Of a stretch of DNA of 55,077 nucleotides, positions 7,898-16,800 are shown piece by piece (the first letter of the stretch is position 1; every line of letters starts with the position of its first letter). The notes below the pieces were generated by a model. The model searched no databases and was not told where the DNA came from. It worked only from the letters and a program-made list of their open reading frames with translations. The DNA is taken from positions 1-55,077 of the forward strand of contig NZ_JADYTF010000007.1 of assembly GCF_021530995.1 (NCBI RefSeq). Direction: 5' to 3'. This DNA is from Bacteroides caecigallinarum. GTDB taxonomy: Bacteria > Bacteroidota > Bacteroidia > Bacteroidales > Bacteroidaceae. Made by a program: the position numbers and the translations under genes.

Positions 7898-8847
7898 TAA
7901 ATACCTACTTTGTTTTCCTGAGAGAAATTATTGAAATTTCCATTTATCATATTTTCGCTTTCTGGGTTGAGTTCGATAGCCTTCTTTAAATCCTCAACCG
8001 AACCATTCTTGTCTCCTTTCAATAATTTGACACGACCTCTTTCCTGATACAGTCTTGCATTCTCTGGTGATAGTTCCAGAGCTTCGTCGTATACGGCAAT
8101 AGCCTGATCGAATTCTTTGTTTTCCAATAGAGCTGTACCTTTTATTATATAAGCCTTTTCATTGAAAGGATTTAGAGAAAGAACTTTATCAAGGTATGAT
8201 ATTCCTTCTTCCGTATTTCCTGTTGCTGCACAGATTTCACCTTTCAGGACCAATGCGTCTTCGTCGTCACTGTCTTTTGATAGAATAGTATCGAGATCCT
8301 CTGACGCTTCTTTGGCCTGGCGCATATCCCATAAAATTTCAGCTCTCAGCTGATATGCTTCTTTGAAGTCTTCATCTATGGTAATAGCTTTTGTAAGCAT
8401 TACTATGGCTTGAATATAATCCTTTGTTCCCTTTTCAGCTCTGGCAGCCATGTAGAATGCTGTTTTGTTCTTGTCGTCAAGTGCGATTGCTTTTTCACAG
8501 GCTTCCTTCATTGCCGGATAATCTTCCTGAATGAAGCATACACTTGCCAGCGAAAGAAGATTTTTGGTATTGTCAGGTGCAATTTCTGTCAGTCTGTTAT
8601 ACACTTTTCTTGCTTCATCAGTTTTACCTGTCTGAAGGTAGGATGCAGCAAGAAGTTCCATAGTTTCCTCGTCTTCTTTTAATGCTGTAGCTTCTTCAAA
8701 GCATTTGATGGCATACGGCAATTGTCTGATATTGCGTGCTCTGATACCGTCGTATTTTAGAATTTCGAAATTTTTCTTTTCCTGTTTCTCCTGTTCGTTG
8801 CTTTCATTTTTCTTGTTTCCTCCGAACAGGGATGATAATAGACTCAT
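7894..8847 (-). CDS. Tetratricopeptide repeat protein
   Basis: Protein of 317 residues with a short charged N-terminus (about residues 8-26, rich in N, K, E and Q) followed by about seven or eight TPR units from residue 40 to 300. Repeats are recognisable by patterns such as YAIKCFEEATAL, DEARKVYNRL, QAIVMLTKAI, EGISYLDKVLSLNP and QAIAVYDEALELSPENA. No signal peptide or membrane segment is seen, so it is probably cytoplasmic. TPR proteins act as scaffolds; no partner can be named. It has its own promoter, placed between it and the tRNA operon terminator. Confidence 0.85.
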   Translation of the reverse strand: MSLLSSLFGGNKKNESNEQEKQEKKNFEILKYDGIRARNIRQLPYAIKCFEEATALKEDEETMELLAASYLQTGKTDEARKVYNRLTEIAPDNTKNLLSLASVCFIQEDYPAMKEACEKAIALDDKNKTAFYMAARAEKGTKDYIQAIVMLTKAITIDEDFKEAYQLRAEILWDMRQAKEASEDLDTILSKDSDDEDALVLKGEICAATGNTEEGISYLDKVLSLNPFNEKAYIIKGTALLENKEFDQAIAVYDEALELSPENARLYQERGRVKLLKGDKNGSVEDLKKAIELNPESENMINGNFNNFSQENKVGIY

Positions 8848-8875
8848 AATTAATACATTTATTTGTTAGTGTCTG

Positions 8876-8906
8876 CAAAAGTACAAAATTCAATTATGAA
8901 TACAAA
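8876..8906 (-). promoter_or_regulatory. Promoter of the TPR gene
   Basis: Minus-strand TACTTTTG (8883-8876) with TTTG (8906-8903) 19 bases upstream: a near-perfect Bacteroidetes promoter, butting directly against the terminator of the tRNA operon. Confidence 0.7.
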
Positions 8907-8940
8907 AAAAAGAGAATGCCATGTTAGACATTCTCTTTTT
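8907..8940 (-). terminator. Terminator of the tRNA operon
   Basis: Perfect 12-bp hairpin AAAAAGAGAATG / CATTCTCTTTTT (8907-8918 with 8929-8940), followed on the minus strand by a T run. It ends the tRNA Cys-Cys-Lys unit two bases after the tRNA-Lys 3' end. Confidence 0.82.
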
Positions 8941-8941
8941 G

Positions 8942-9014
8942 TACACCCTCAGGGATTCGAACCCTGGACCCACTGATTAAGAGTCAGTTGCTCTACCAAC
9001 TGAGCTAAGAGTGC
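8942..9014 (-). tRNA. tRNA-Lys (anticodon CTT)
   Basis: 73-base cloverleaf with D-arm AGCTCAGTTGGTAGAGC, anticodon stem-loop ACTGA-CTCTTAA-TCAGT (anticodon CTT) and T-arm CAGGGTTCGAATCCCTG. The acceptor stem pairs GCACTCT with AGGGTGT and the discriminator is A. CCA is not encoded. Confidence 0.95.
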
Positions 9015-9029
9015 ATTGCCTGTTGTTTG

Positions 9030-9101
9030 AGGTTCCTGGCGGATTCGAACCGCCGTACACGGTTTTGCAGACCGCTGACTAAGCCACTCATCCAAGGAAC
9101 C
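9030..9101 (-). tRNA. tRNA-Cys (anticodon GCA), copy 2
   Basis: 72-base cloverleaf with anticodon loop CTGCAAA (GCA), T-arm GGCGGTTCGAATCCGCC and acceptor GGTTCCT/AGGAACC. The discriminator is U, the known identity element for bacterial tRNA-Cys. CCA is not encoded. The sequence is identical to the other copy at 9130-9201. Confidence 0.95.
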
Positions 9102-9129
9102 GTAGCAATCAATTTTTTCAGTAAAGTGG

Positions 9130-9201
9130 AGGTTCCTGGCGGATTCGAACCGCCGTACACGGTTTTGCAGACCGCTGACTAAGCCACTCATCCAAGGAAC
9201 C
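9130..9201 (-). tRNA. tRNA-Cys (anticodon GCA), copy 1
   Basis: Identical 72 bases to the copy at 9030-9101, separated from it by 28 unrelated bases. It is the first gene of the three-tRNA transcript. Confidence 0.95.
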
Positions 9202-9237
9202 GGAAGACATTTGATGTTGTTTTTCTCAAATGCGATG

Positions 9238-9267
9238 CAAAGGTACTGCTTTTTTTTAAATATGCAA
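9238..9267 (-). promoter_or_regulatory. Promoter of the tRNA operon
   Basis: Minus-strand TACCTTTG (9245-9238) with TTG (9267-9265) 19 bases upstream, directly before the first tRNA-Cys. Confidence 0.7.
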
Positions 9268-9292
9268 TACTTTGCCTAAAAAATATTCATTT

Positions 9293-9445
9293 TTATTTCT
9301 TCTTGCATGTGTCTTTTAATGTACATCCTGTACATGAACCGCATTCTGGCTTACCTTTGCCTGATAATAATTTATATATGCGTAGCCCAATGAATGCTAC
9401 GCATATAGTTATTATTATATATATGATTATAGTCTGTATGTCCAT
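9293..9445 (-). CDS. FeoB-associated Cys-rich membrane protein
   Basis: A 50-residue protein whose ATG (9445-9443) directly follows the feoB stop codon, so the two are translationally coupled. One membrane helix (about residues 5-22, Ile-rich) is followed by a basic stretch and a Cys cluster, CGSCTGC (35-41) and a further Cys47, then a KKK end. This matches the small Cys-rich partner found downstream of feoB in Bacteroidetes and Firmicutes (Pfam FeoB_associated). Its job is unproven; the cysteines suggest iron binding or assembly at the FeoB channel. Confidence 0.85.
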   Translation of the reverse strand: MDIQTIIIYIIITICVAFIGLRIYKLLSGKGKPECGSCTGCTLKDTCKKK

Positions 9446-11926
9446 TTATAAGAAGATTTTTCCAATTTGAAATACCAGGAATGAAACAATCCATGCCAAT
9501 ACAGTGGTATAAGTGGCGGCAAATAGTGCCCATTTCCAACTACCGGATTCTTGTTTTATAGCTACTATCGTAGCAACACAAGGGAAGTATATCAGAGTGA
9601 AAAGCATATAACAGAAGGCCACTAGAGGAGTGATGTTGAGACGCTCGGCAAGATTGGCACTGTCCACTTCCTCATCGTCTGCATATAGCACTCCAAGTGT
9701 ACTTACCACAAGTTCCTTTGCACCCACTCCAGATAAGATTCCGATACCCATCTTCCAGTCGAAACCAAGAGGTTCAATCACCGGTTCTATGGCTTTACCT
9801 ATTTGTCCGATGTATGAGTTTTCCTGTTGCTCTGCTTGGGTAGAGTATTGTTCATGGTTGGGATAATATCCCAAAAACCATATAATGATGGATGCCACCA
9901 TTATTATTCCTCCCATCTTTTTGAGATACTGAACACCTTTCTCCCATGTGTGTCTTAATACTGATTTGGCTGTAGGCATTCTGTAAGGAGGAAGTTCCAT
10001 TACGAATGGAGTGTCGTCACCTTTTACGATAAATTTGCTAAGTACTCTTGCCATGATAATAGCTAACAAGATACCTATACTGTAAATGCCTAGCAGGACA
10101 AGGCTGGCATGGCTTGGAAAGAATGCTCCAATCAAAATAAGGTATATCGGCAAACGTGCACTGCATGACATAAGTGGAGTGATGAGCATTGTTACCAGTC
10201 TTGACTTGCGGCTTTCAATGATGCGGGAACCCATTATGGCAGGTACGTTACATCCGAATCCCATAATAAGAGGGATAAATGATTTTCCGTGCAGCCCCAT
10301 TTTATGCATTATCTTGTCCATGATAAATGCTGCGCGTGCCATATATCCTGAATCTTCCATAATTGATATGAAAGTATATAATATGAGTATGTTAGGCAGG
10401 AACACTATTACTCCTCCTACACCTCCTATGATGCCGTCTATTACCAAGTCTTTCAGTGGTCCGGCAGGTATGAACGATTCGGCGGTCTGAGCTATCATGC
10501 CTACCAGCCATTCTATGGCTTGCATGGGGTAATCACCTATTACAAATGTACCTTCAAACATTATGTACAGGAATACGAAGAATATAGGGAACCCCCATAT
10601 CCTGTGGGTTACTATGCTGTCCACTATTCGGGTGAACATTTCAGTGTTTTGGTTGTTGTCTGTGTATGTTTCTTTCAGGGCACCAGAGATGAATCCATAT
10701 TTGGCATCCGTGATGGCTTGTTCGCTGTCTTCATTAAGTACAGTTTTAATCCTTTCTGCTTCTTTGTTTCTAATGTCGATTATTGTGTCAGCATTAGGCA
10801 TGTCGGATATTATACGGCGCTCTATATCCTTGTCGTTCTCCAGCATTTTTATAGCCAGGAAACGCGTAGAGTATTTATGTCTGATATTCTCTATTTTGCC
10901 TATTTCCTTTTTTACGGCTTCAATACTCCTTTCTAGTTCAGGACCGTGGTTGATGTGTATATGGCGTATGAAGTTTTTTGGTGTAAAGTCATTTTCCTCT
11001 TCCTTGTGACTTCCGTATTTATGGTCGGGTACGTATGCGTCGTGCCATTTGCGGTATTCTTGAAGAGCTTCATTCTGTATTTCTTCCTTCTGGCCCATAA
11101 AGTCGGCACCTTCGTATAGTCCGATGATTACATGGAACAATTCATCAATACCTTCACCTGTACGACTTATTGTTGGCACAGCAGGAACACCAAGCAGCTG
11201 GCTTAATTTCTTTATATCAAGTGTGTTGCCGCTACTCTGCAACGCGTCATACATGTTTAGTGCTATTACCATTCTTACGTTCATGTCAATCAGCTGCGTT
11301 GTGAGGTATAGATTACGTTCTATATTGCCTGAGTCTATAACGTTAATTATCACGTCCGGAGTTTCTTCTATAATATGTTTTCGGACGTAAAGTTCTTCAG
11401 GGCTATATGCAGACAGGGAATATGTCCCTGGTAAATCTATTAGTTTGAAATGGTATCCCTGGAAATCGAAAAAACCTTCTTTGGCGTCTACAGTAACTCC
11501 ACTATAATTACCTACATGTTCGTGTGAGCCTGATGCTATGTTGAAAAGCGATGTCTTTCCGCAGTTTGGATTTCCCACCAATGCTACGTTTATTGTTCGT
11601 CTTTTCCCCTGTGCAAGGGCTTTCATCTGTTCTTCAGTTACAGGAATGTTTTCCGATATTGGGTCATACAGCGATATGTCAGAGTTTGTTTTACGTGCTT
11701 CTTCTTCACTGATAATCTCAATCATTTCCGCTTCCTGTCGGCGTAATGATATTTCATATCCCATTATCTTATATTTAATAGGGTCTTTGAGAGGAGCATT
11801 TAGTATAACTTCTACGGTTTTTCCTTTTATGAATCCCATTTCTATTATTCTTCTGCGGAAACCTCCGTGTCCCAATACCTTTACTATGACTCCTTTTTCT
11901 CCTGTTTTGAGTTCCGATAATTTCAT
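9446..11926 (-). CDS. feoB: FeoA-FeoB fusion ferrous iron transporter
   Basis: Inner-membrane Fe(II) uptake protein of 826 residues. Residues 1-74 are a FeoA (SH3-like) domain starting MKLSELKTGEKG. A FeoB G domain follows with G1 GNPNCGKTS (about 118-126), G3 DLPG (164-167) and G4 NMYD. The C-terminal half has Gate-type membrane segments (MGFGCNVPAIMGSR, PLMSCSARLP). FeoA fused to FeoB is the usual Bacteroides form. The start at 11926 was chosen because an upstream in-frame ATG lies on the far side of the -7 promoter box at 11944-11951, and because the FeoA domain begins exactly at this Met. It is divergent from tilS and coupled to the small Cys-rich gene. Confidence 0.94.
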   Translation of the reverse strand: MKLSELKTGEKGVIVKVLGHGGFRRRIIEMGFIKGKTVEVILNAPLKDPIKYKIMGYEISLRRQEAEMIEIISEEEARKTNSDISLYDPISENIPVTEEQMKALAQGKRRTINVALVGNPNCGKTSLFNIASGSHEHVGNYSGVTVDAKEGFFDFQGYHFKLIDLPGTYSLSAYSPEELYVRKHIIEETPDVIINVIDSGNIERNLYLTTQLIDMNVRMVIALNMYDALQSSGNTLDIKKLSQLLGVPAVPTISRTGEGIDELFHVIIGLYEGADFMGQKEEIQNEALQEYRKWHDAYVPDHKYGSHKEEENDFTPKNFIRHIHINHGPELERSIEAVKKEIGKIENIRHKYSTRFLAIKMLENDKDIERRIISDMPNADTIIDIRNKEAERIKTVLNEDSEQAITDAKYGFISGALKETYTDNNQNTEMFTRIVDSIVTHRIWGFPIFFVFLYIMFEGTFVIGDYPMQAIEWLVGMIAQTAESFIPAGPLKDLVIDGIIGGVGGVIVFLPNILILYTFISIMEDSGYMARAAFIMDKIMHKMGLHGKSFIPLIMGFGCNVPAIMGSRIIESRKSRLVTMLITPLMSCSARLPIYLILIGAFFPSHASLVLLGIYSIGILLAIIMARVLSKFIVKGDDTPFVMELPPYRMPTAKSVLRHTWEKGVQYLKKMGGIIMVASIIIWFLGYYPNHEQYSTQAEQQENSYIGQIGKAIEPVIEPLGFDWKMGIGILSGVGAKELVVSTLGVLYADDEEVDSANLAERLNITPLVAFCYMLFTLIYFPCVATIVAIKQESGSWKWALFAATYTTVLAWIVSFLVFQIGKIFL

Positions 11927-11943
11927 GCTTTTACATTTTTCGG

Positions 11944-11974
11944 CAAAGATACAGGATAGTAATTGTATATGCAA
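11944..11974 (-). promoter_or_regulatory. Promoter of feoAB
   Basis: Minus-strand TATCTTTG (11951-11944) with TTG (11974-11972) 20 bases upstream. It starts the transcript about 14 bases before the FeoA start codon. No clear iron-responsive operator could be recognised. Confidence 0.68.
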
Positions 11975-12015
11975 GCTATTTAGATTGTTTTTAAATAATA
12001 AACTCTCTGGTTTGA

Positions 12016-12047
12016 TTTGTATTGTAGATGTAAAAATGCTACATTTG
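12016..12047 (+). promoter_or_regulatory. Promoter of tilS, nearly leaderless
   Basis: TTTG (12016-12019), exactly 20 bases, then TACATTTG (12040-12047): an ideal match. Only four bases (cact) separate the -7 box from the ATG at 12052, so the mRNA would have little or no 5' leader. Confidence 0.72.
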
Positions 12048-12051
12048 CACT

Positions 12052-13335
12052 ATGTTAAAACGTAAAGTAGAAAAATATATAAACGAAAAGGAGCTATTCG
12101 GTTTTAATGACAAGTTGATTGTGGCTCTAAGTGGCGGTGCAGATTCTGTAGCATTGCTTAGAATACTTTTGTCGCTGGGATACAATTGTGTAGCAGCACA
12201 TTGTAACTTCCATTTGCGTGGACAAGAGTCGGACAGAGATGAAGCTTTTGTAAGAAAACTGTGCGCAGAGCTTTCAGTCCCTCTCGAAGTTGTACATTTT
12301 CAGACGGTCGTTTATGCTACAGAAAATGGATTGTCTATTGAGATGGCTGCTCGCGAGTTGAGATATGGATGGTTTGAAGATATTAGAAAGAAGTATGGAG
12401 CATCTTATATTGCTGTGGCACATCACAGGGATGATAGTGTGGAAACATTCCTTCTAAATCTCTCGCGTGGTACAGGTATAAACGGACTGAAAGGTATAAT
12501 GCCTAAGAATGGTTTTGTAGTCCGTCCTTTGCTTGATGTGGGTAGGGGAGATATTTTAGACTATCTGCAATATTTAAGGCAGGACTATGTTACTGATAGC
12601 ACGAATCTGGAAAATATATATACACGTAACAAGATAAGGCTCGACATAATACCATTATTCCAACAGATAAATCCTTCATTTTGTGATTCACTTGTGGAAA
12701 CTGCGTCTCGTCTGGCGGATGTTGCAGCGATATATAAAGGAGCGATAACAGATGCTTTGGAACGTGTCATGGAATCACAGTATTCAGTCTCTATTGAAAA
12801 ACTAATGAGGGAGATCGCTCCGCAGGCAATTTTGTTTGAATGGCTTTCACCGTTGGGTTTTAATTCTGCACAAATTAAAGATATAGAGAGAAGTTTGAAG
12901 TCAACTTCGGGTAAAATTTTTAATTCTCCAGACTGGATTTTGTTAAGGGACAGGGACTTTCTTCTGCTAAAATCCAAAAATATGGTCGAGGATGTATATG
13001 AACTTAGAACCAGACTTATTAGTGTTGATTCTGGGTTTAAGGTTCCCAGGCGTAATGATGTAGCATATTTGGATGCAGGGAAATTGTGTGGTGATTTGAG
13101 GCTTAGAAAATGGCACTCGGGAGACAAGTTTGTTCCGTTTGGAATGAAGGGCTTTAAGAAAGTACGTGATTATTTGCGGGACAGAAAGATATCATTGTTT
13201 GAGAAAGAGAATATTATGGTTGTTACTTCCGGCGAAGAGATAGTATGGGTAGTGAATGAAAGGACTGATAACCGTTTTCGTGTTGACAGTAAGACAGATA
13301 ACGTGTTGGAGATTCAAGTGTTGCCGGTCAAATAA
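12052..13335 (+). CDS. tilS: tRNA(Ile)-lysidine synthetase
   Basis: Modifies C34 of the CAU-anticodon tRNA-Ile to lysidine so that it reads AUA; essential in most bacteria. The N-terminal PP-loop ATPase domain has SGGADS at residues 27-32, followed by HCNFHLRGQESDRDE and the AHHRDD motif that places the tRNA. A substrate-recognition middle domain and a C-terminal TilS domain (LRKWHSGDKFVPFGMKG region, about 345-365) complete the usual architecture at 427 residues. It is a single gene, divergent from feoAB, and its promoter abuts the start codon. Confidence 0.94.
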   Translation: MLKRKVEKYINEKELFGFNDKLIVALSGGADSVALLRILLSLGYNCVAAHCNFHLRGQESDRDEAFVRKLCAELSVPLEVVHFQTVVYATENGLSIEMAARELRYGWFEDIRKKYGASYIAVAHHRDDSVETFLLNLSRGTGINGLKGIMPKNGFVVRPLLDVGRGDILDYLQYLRQDYVTDSTNLENIYTRNKIRLDIIPLFQQINPSFCDSLVETASRLADVAAIYKGAITDALERVMESQYSVSIEKLMREIAPQAILFEWLSPLGFNSAQIKDIERSLKSTSGKIFNSPDWILLRDRDFLLLKSKNMVEDVYELRTRLISVDSGFKVPRRNDVAYLDAGKLCGDLRLRKWHSGDKFVPFGMKGFKKVRDYLRDRKISLFEKENIMVVTSGEEIVWVVNERTDNRFRVDSKTDNVLEIQVLPVK

Positions 13336-13544
13336 TGATATTGATTGTCGTATTTTTTTATCTTAATGTAAAAAAGAAACCAGGCAATAGATAATAAGAT
13401 ATAAGACTATATACTTTTTAGTTAAATGATGTAAATTAGGACGATGACGATGATGTAATTCCAAGTTTTTATATTTACTTTGAAGATACTAAGCGGTTTA
13501 TTATAAACGGTTTTGGTAATTAAAAATTTAATAAATTATAATTT

Positions 13545-13721
13545 ATGAACGAATTAATTGTAAAGATTCAGGAATTGAGCGAAGCTCTAATTGCTGATGC
13601 TACTCAGCAAGCTGAAAAAGGTAACAAAGCAGCCGGAACACGTGCACGTAAGGCTTCTTTGGATTTGGAAAAAGTGTTGAAAGAATTTAGAAAAGCTTCT
13701 TTGGAAGAATCTAAAAAATAA
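13545..13721 (+). CDS. Histone H1-like (Hc1 family) small protein
   Basis: A 58-residue protein starting MNELIVKIQELSEALIAD, with a Lys/Arg/Ala-rich second half (GNKAAGTRARKASLDL, then LKEFRKASLEESKK). Composition and pattern match the Hc1/histone H1-like DNA-binding proteins common in Bacteroidetes. It probably coats or bends DNA, but this is inference from the family. The 209 bases between tilS and this gene are AT-rich with no other ORF; a weak -7-like TTACTTTG occurs near 13472. A terminator follows directly. Confidence 0.8.
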   Translation: MNELIVKIQELSEALIADATQQAEKGNKAAGTRARKASLDLEKVLKEFRKASLEESKK

Positions 13722-13745
13722 TGTTTGGGCAACGCTTTATTTAGG

Positions 13746-13787
13746 GGTTGTATTACTTCGGTCTAGTGGGAGTGATACAACCTTTTT
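13746..13787 (+). terminator. Terminator after the Hc1-like gene
   Basis: A 12-bp stem, GGTTGTATTACT (13746-13757) with AGTGATACAACC (13771-13782), one T-G pair, followed by five T residues. Confidence 0.85.
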
Positions 13788-13860
13788 GTTTAATGTATTA
13801 TAGATGTTTGAATCTGTAATATAGGTTGAGATATTGACTCTGCAATTTCAGGTTTTATAT

Positions 13861-13867
13861 AGGAGGT
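13861..13867 (+). promoter_or_regulatory. Consensus Shine-Dalgarno AGGAGGT
   Basis: AGGAGGT ends four bases before the ATG at 13872. Such a strong match is unusual in this phylum, where most genes here show none. It confirms the start codon of the large kinase gene. Confidence 0.6.
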
Positions 13868-13871
13868 CGGA

Positions 13872-16800
13872 ATGAAAAGATTTTTCGGTGGGTTTATAAC
13901 TTTGTTTATTATTGTTTTTTTCGCTTCATGTCATAGATATGTAGTGAAATATGATTTAGTCTCTAAAGTTGATTCTTTGAATAATCTTTCGTATCGTATG
14001 CGCTATAAGAATCTTACCGAATCAGCATATCTAGCAGAGAAAGCCTATAATATGGTTTCTTCAGACTGTTCAAACTATCCGGAGGTGTTGAACAATCTGG
14101 CATTTTGTGCATATATGAATATGGATTTTGTGAAATCCATGGAATTGTTTTCAAATGTTATCAGTGTTTCTGATAATGAGATAGAATGTTTGGTGGCTGA
14201 TGTCGGATTGATGAAGATATGTCAGAGGACATCTTCCAATAAAGAATTTTATGATTATAGAAACCGTGCTCAAAGGCGTATAAAGCGAATTATGCAGGAT
14301 AGAGTGATTGAGACGGATTCTACTCTTTCTGCACGGTTTAATTATGCTTTGTCCGAGTTTCATATTACTTCCGGTGTTTATTTTTATTATTTGCAGCAGG
14401 AAAAAGAGTCATTAGCCGAAATTGATGCAATAGATATTGATAAGATAGAGTCTGACACAGCACAGTTTCTTAATTATATGTACATGCGAGGTTCAGGAGG
14501 TATGTATTCAGCTTCCACACCTGAAGATGTTGTCATAGGCGAGTTCGGCTATCTAATGGATTGTCTGAGAATATCTCATGAACAAGGATATAAGTATTTT
14601 GAAGCCAATGCTTTGCAGGCTATGGCTGAAATTCTGAATTTCAGATCTAACAGAACTTTAATCTCAGAGAGACGTAAAGGATGGCTTGAAGTTGTAAATG
14701 AAGATGATTGTCCTATAGACAGCTTGCCGTTGAATATGTCTGAACGTGCTTTGGAATTGTTTAAGGACTATGGTGATTGGTATCAGATTTCAGGTGCTTA
14801 CAGGACTATGGCTACTTATTATAATTATATAGGAAGCCCAGAAAGGGCATTGCCATTACTTGACACCGCATTGCAATATGTAAACAAACATCATGAGAAG
14901 TATTATGCATGTACAGATACGACTGACAGGCTTAAAACATATGACAGGTATTTTCCATACTCATTGGAGCTGAAATGGATTAACAATGATGGGATAATGA
15001 CTGTTCCTGAGTGGATTGCCAGATTGAGAGAACAGCTTAGCCGTACTTATTCGGCTATGGGGATGAAACCTGAATCTGATTATAACAGAAACATATACCT
15101 TGATATTCTTGACTACACACGTCAGGATAAGGAACTGGAAAGCAGGTATACTGCATTGGACAGGGAATCGTATCTGCTTAATGTCCTTTTGATAATGGTT
15201 ATACTTGGTTTCTTTATTTTGGCTATAGTACTGATAATGTTGAACAGGTTTTGGCGTATTCGCAACAATCTGTATATTGATAAACTGAATAAGGTTCTGC
15301 TTGTCTGTCGCAATACTACAGCTGCCATTCCGGAAGAGGCTTCGGATTCGGAAGAAGTCGTAAAGATGGTCGAAAACGCTGTAAGACCTGATGTCTTGAG
15401 TATTACTGCATCAGATGATTTGTGGATTGAACTTGTTTCTTCTGCAGATACAGACGATAGACCGGAATGGATTGTTTCAGGAAAACTTCCAGTTTTTGAA
15501 TTGATAGCTCCTGGTAAGGATATACCGGTAGGAAAAATGTGGCTCAAGAAAAATGGTAAATTAAGACGTGATGAAATGTCGATGATGAGGCTTATAACGC
15601 CTTATATGGCATGGACTATAGAAAACGGACTTAATCTTATGATGTTAGCCGATACCAGAATACGCTTGGAACAGGAGGAATATATACACCGTTTACATAT
15701 AGAAGATAACAAAAGGCAGAATGAAACTAAAAAAGCATGTGTAGCCATTGTTAATGGTATAGTCCCATATATAGACAGAGTGATAAACGAAGTCGCAAAA
15801 CTTAGGAATGCATCATTCGCAAGAGATAATGATATAAGAAACGGTAAGTTGCAATATATAGAAGAACTGTTGTCAAAAATCAATGATTATAATGACATAT
15901 TGGCTGTATGGATAAAAATGAAGCAAGGCGATATAAGTCTGAATATAGAGAATTTTTCGCTTGACAGTTTGTTTGATGTTATTGAAAAAGGAAAACATTC
16001 GTTTGAGGTTAAGAAACAGCGTCTTGATATTGAAAAGTCTGATCTTGTGGTGAAAGCTGATAAGTCTCTGACTTTGTTTATGATAAATACTCTTACTGAA
16101 AATGCACGTAAATATACTCCGTATGGTGGGGAAGTAATAGTGTCGGCTAGTGAAGGCGATGATTATGTGGAAGTTTCTGTAAAAGATAATGGTCCGGGGT
16201 TGTCGAAATCTGATGTGGAGCATATATTGAATGAAAAAGTATATGATTCCGGTAAAATTGGTATAGATACTGCATGTGATATGGAGGAACTTGCAAAACA
16301 GAAAGGACATGGATTTGGTCTTATGAATTGCAAGGGCATAATAGAAAAATATAAAAAGACAAGTCCTGTATTTGGGGTATGTAAGTTCGGGATTGAAAGT
16401 GAACCAGGCAAAGGAAGCCGTTTCTATTTCCGTCTTCCTAAGGGAGTAAAGAAGATATTATCAGTCATCATTTTTCTTATTTCATTCACACATGTATTTG
16501 CTGAATCGACAGATACTTTTGTCTTTAAGGATAAAGCACCTATTACAGATGAAGCATATATCGTGACAGGCTACGACAGTCTTCTTTCCATAGCGAATGC
16601 TTTTGCCAATATGGTTTACGAAAGCAATGTAAGGGCTGATTATGATAAGGCTCTTGTCCTGGCCGATAGTGCCTTCTATTATATGAATATGCACTATCAA
16701 AAGTATTCCGGCAAGAAAGGCCCTTTGCTTGATACGAACAGTCAGGAAGAGGCCCCTGAGCTGGTATGGCTAAATGAAAAGTTTGACACAGACTATTATA

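Noticed and set aside
8949-9191. 80-codon minus-strand frame across the tRNA genes
   Set aside because: It is only the translation of the tRNA-Lys and duplicated tRNA-Cys sequences.
11927-11974. Longer N-terminus of FeoAB
   Set aside because: The extension covers the promoter -7 box; the FeoA domain begins at the Met encoded at 11926.
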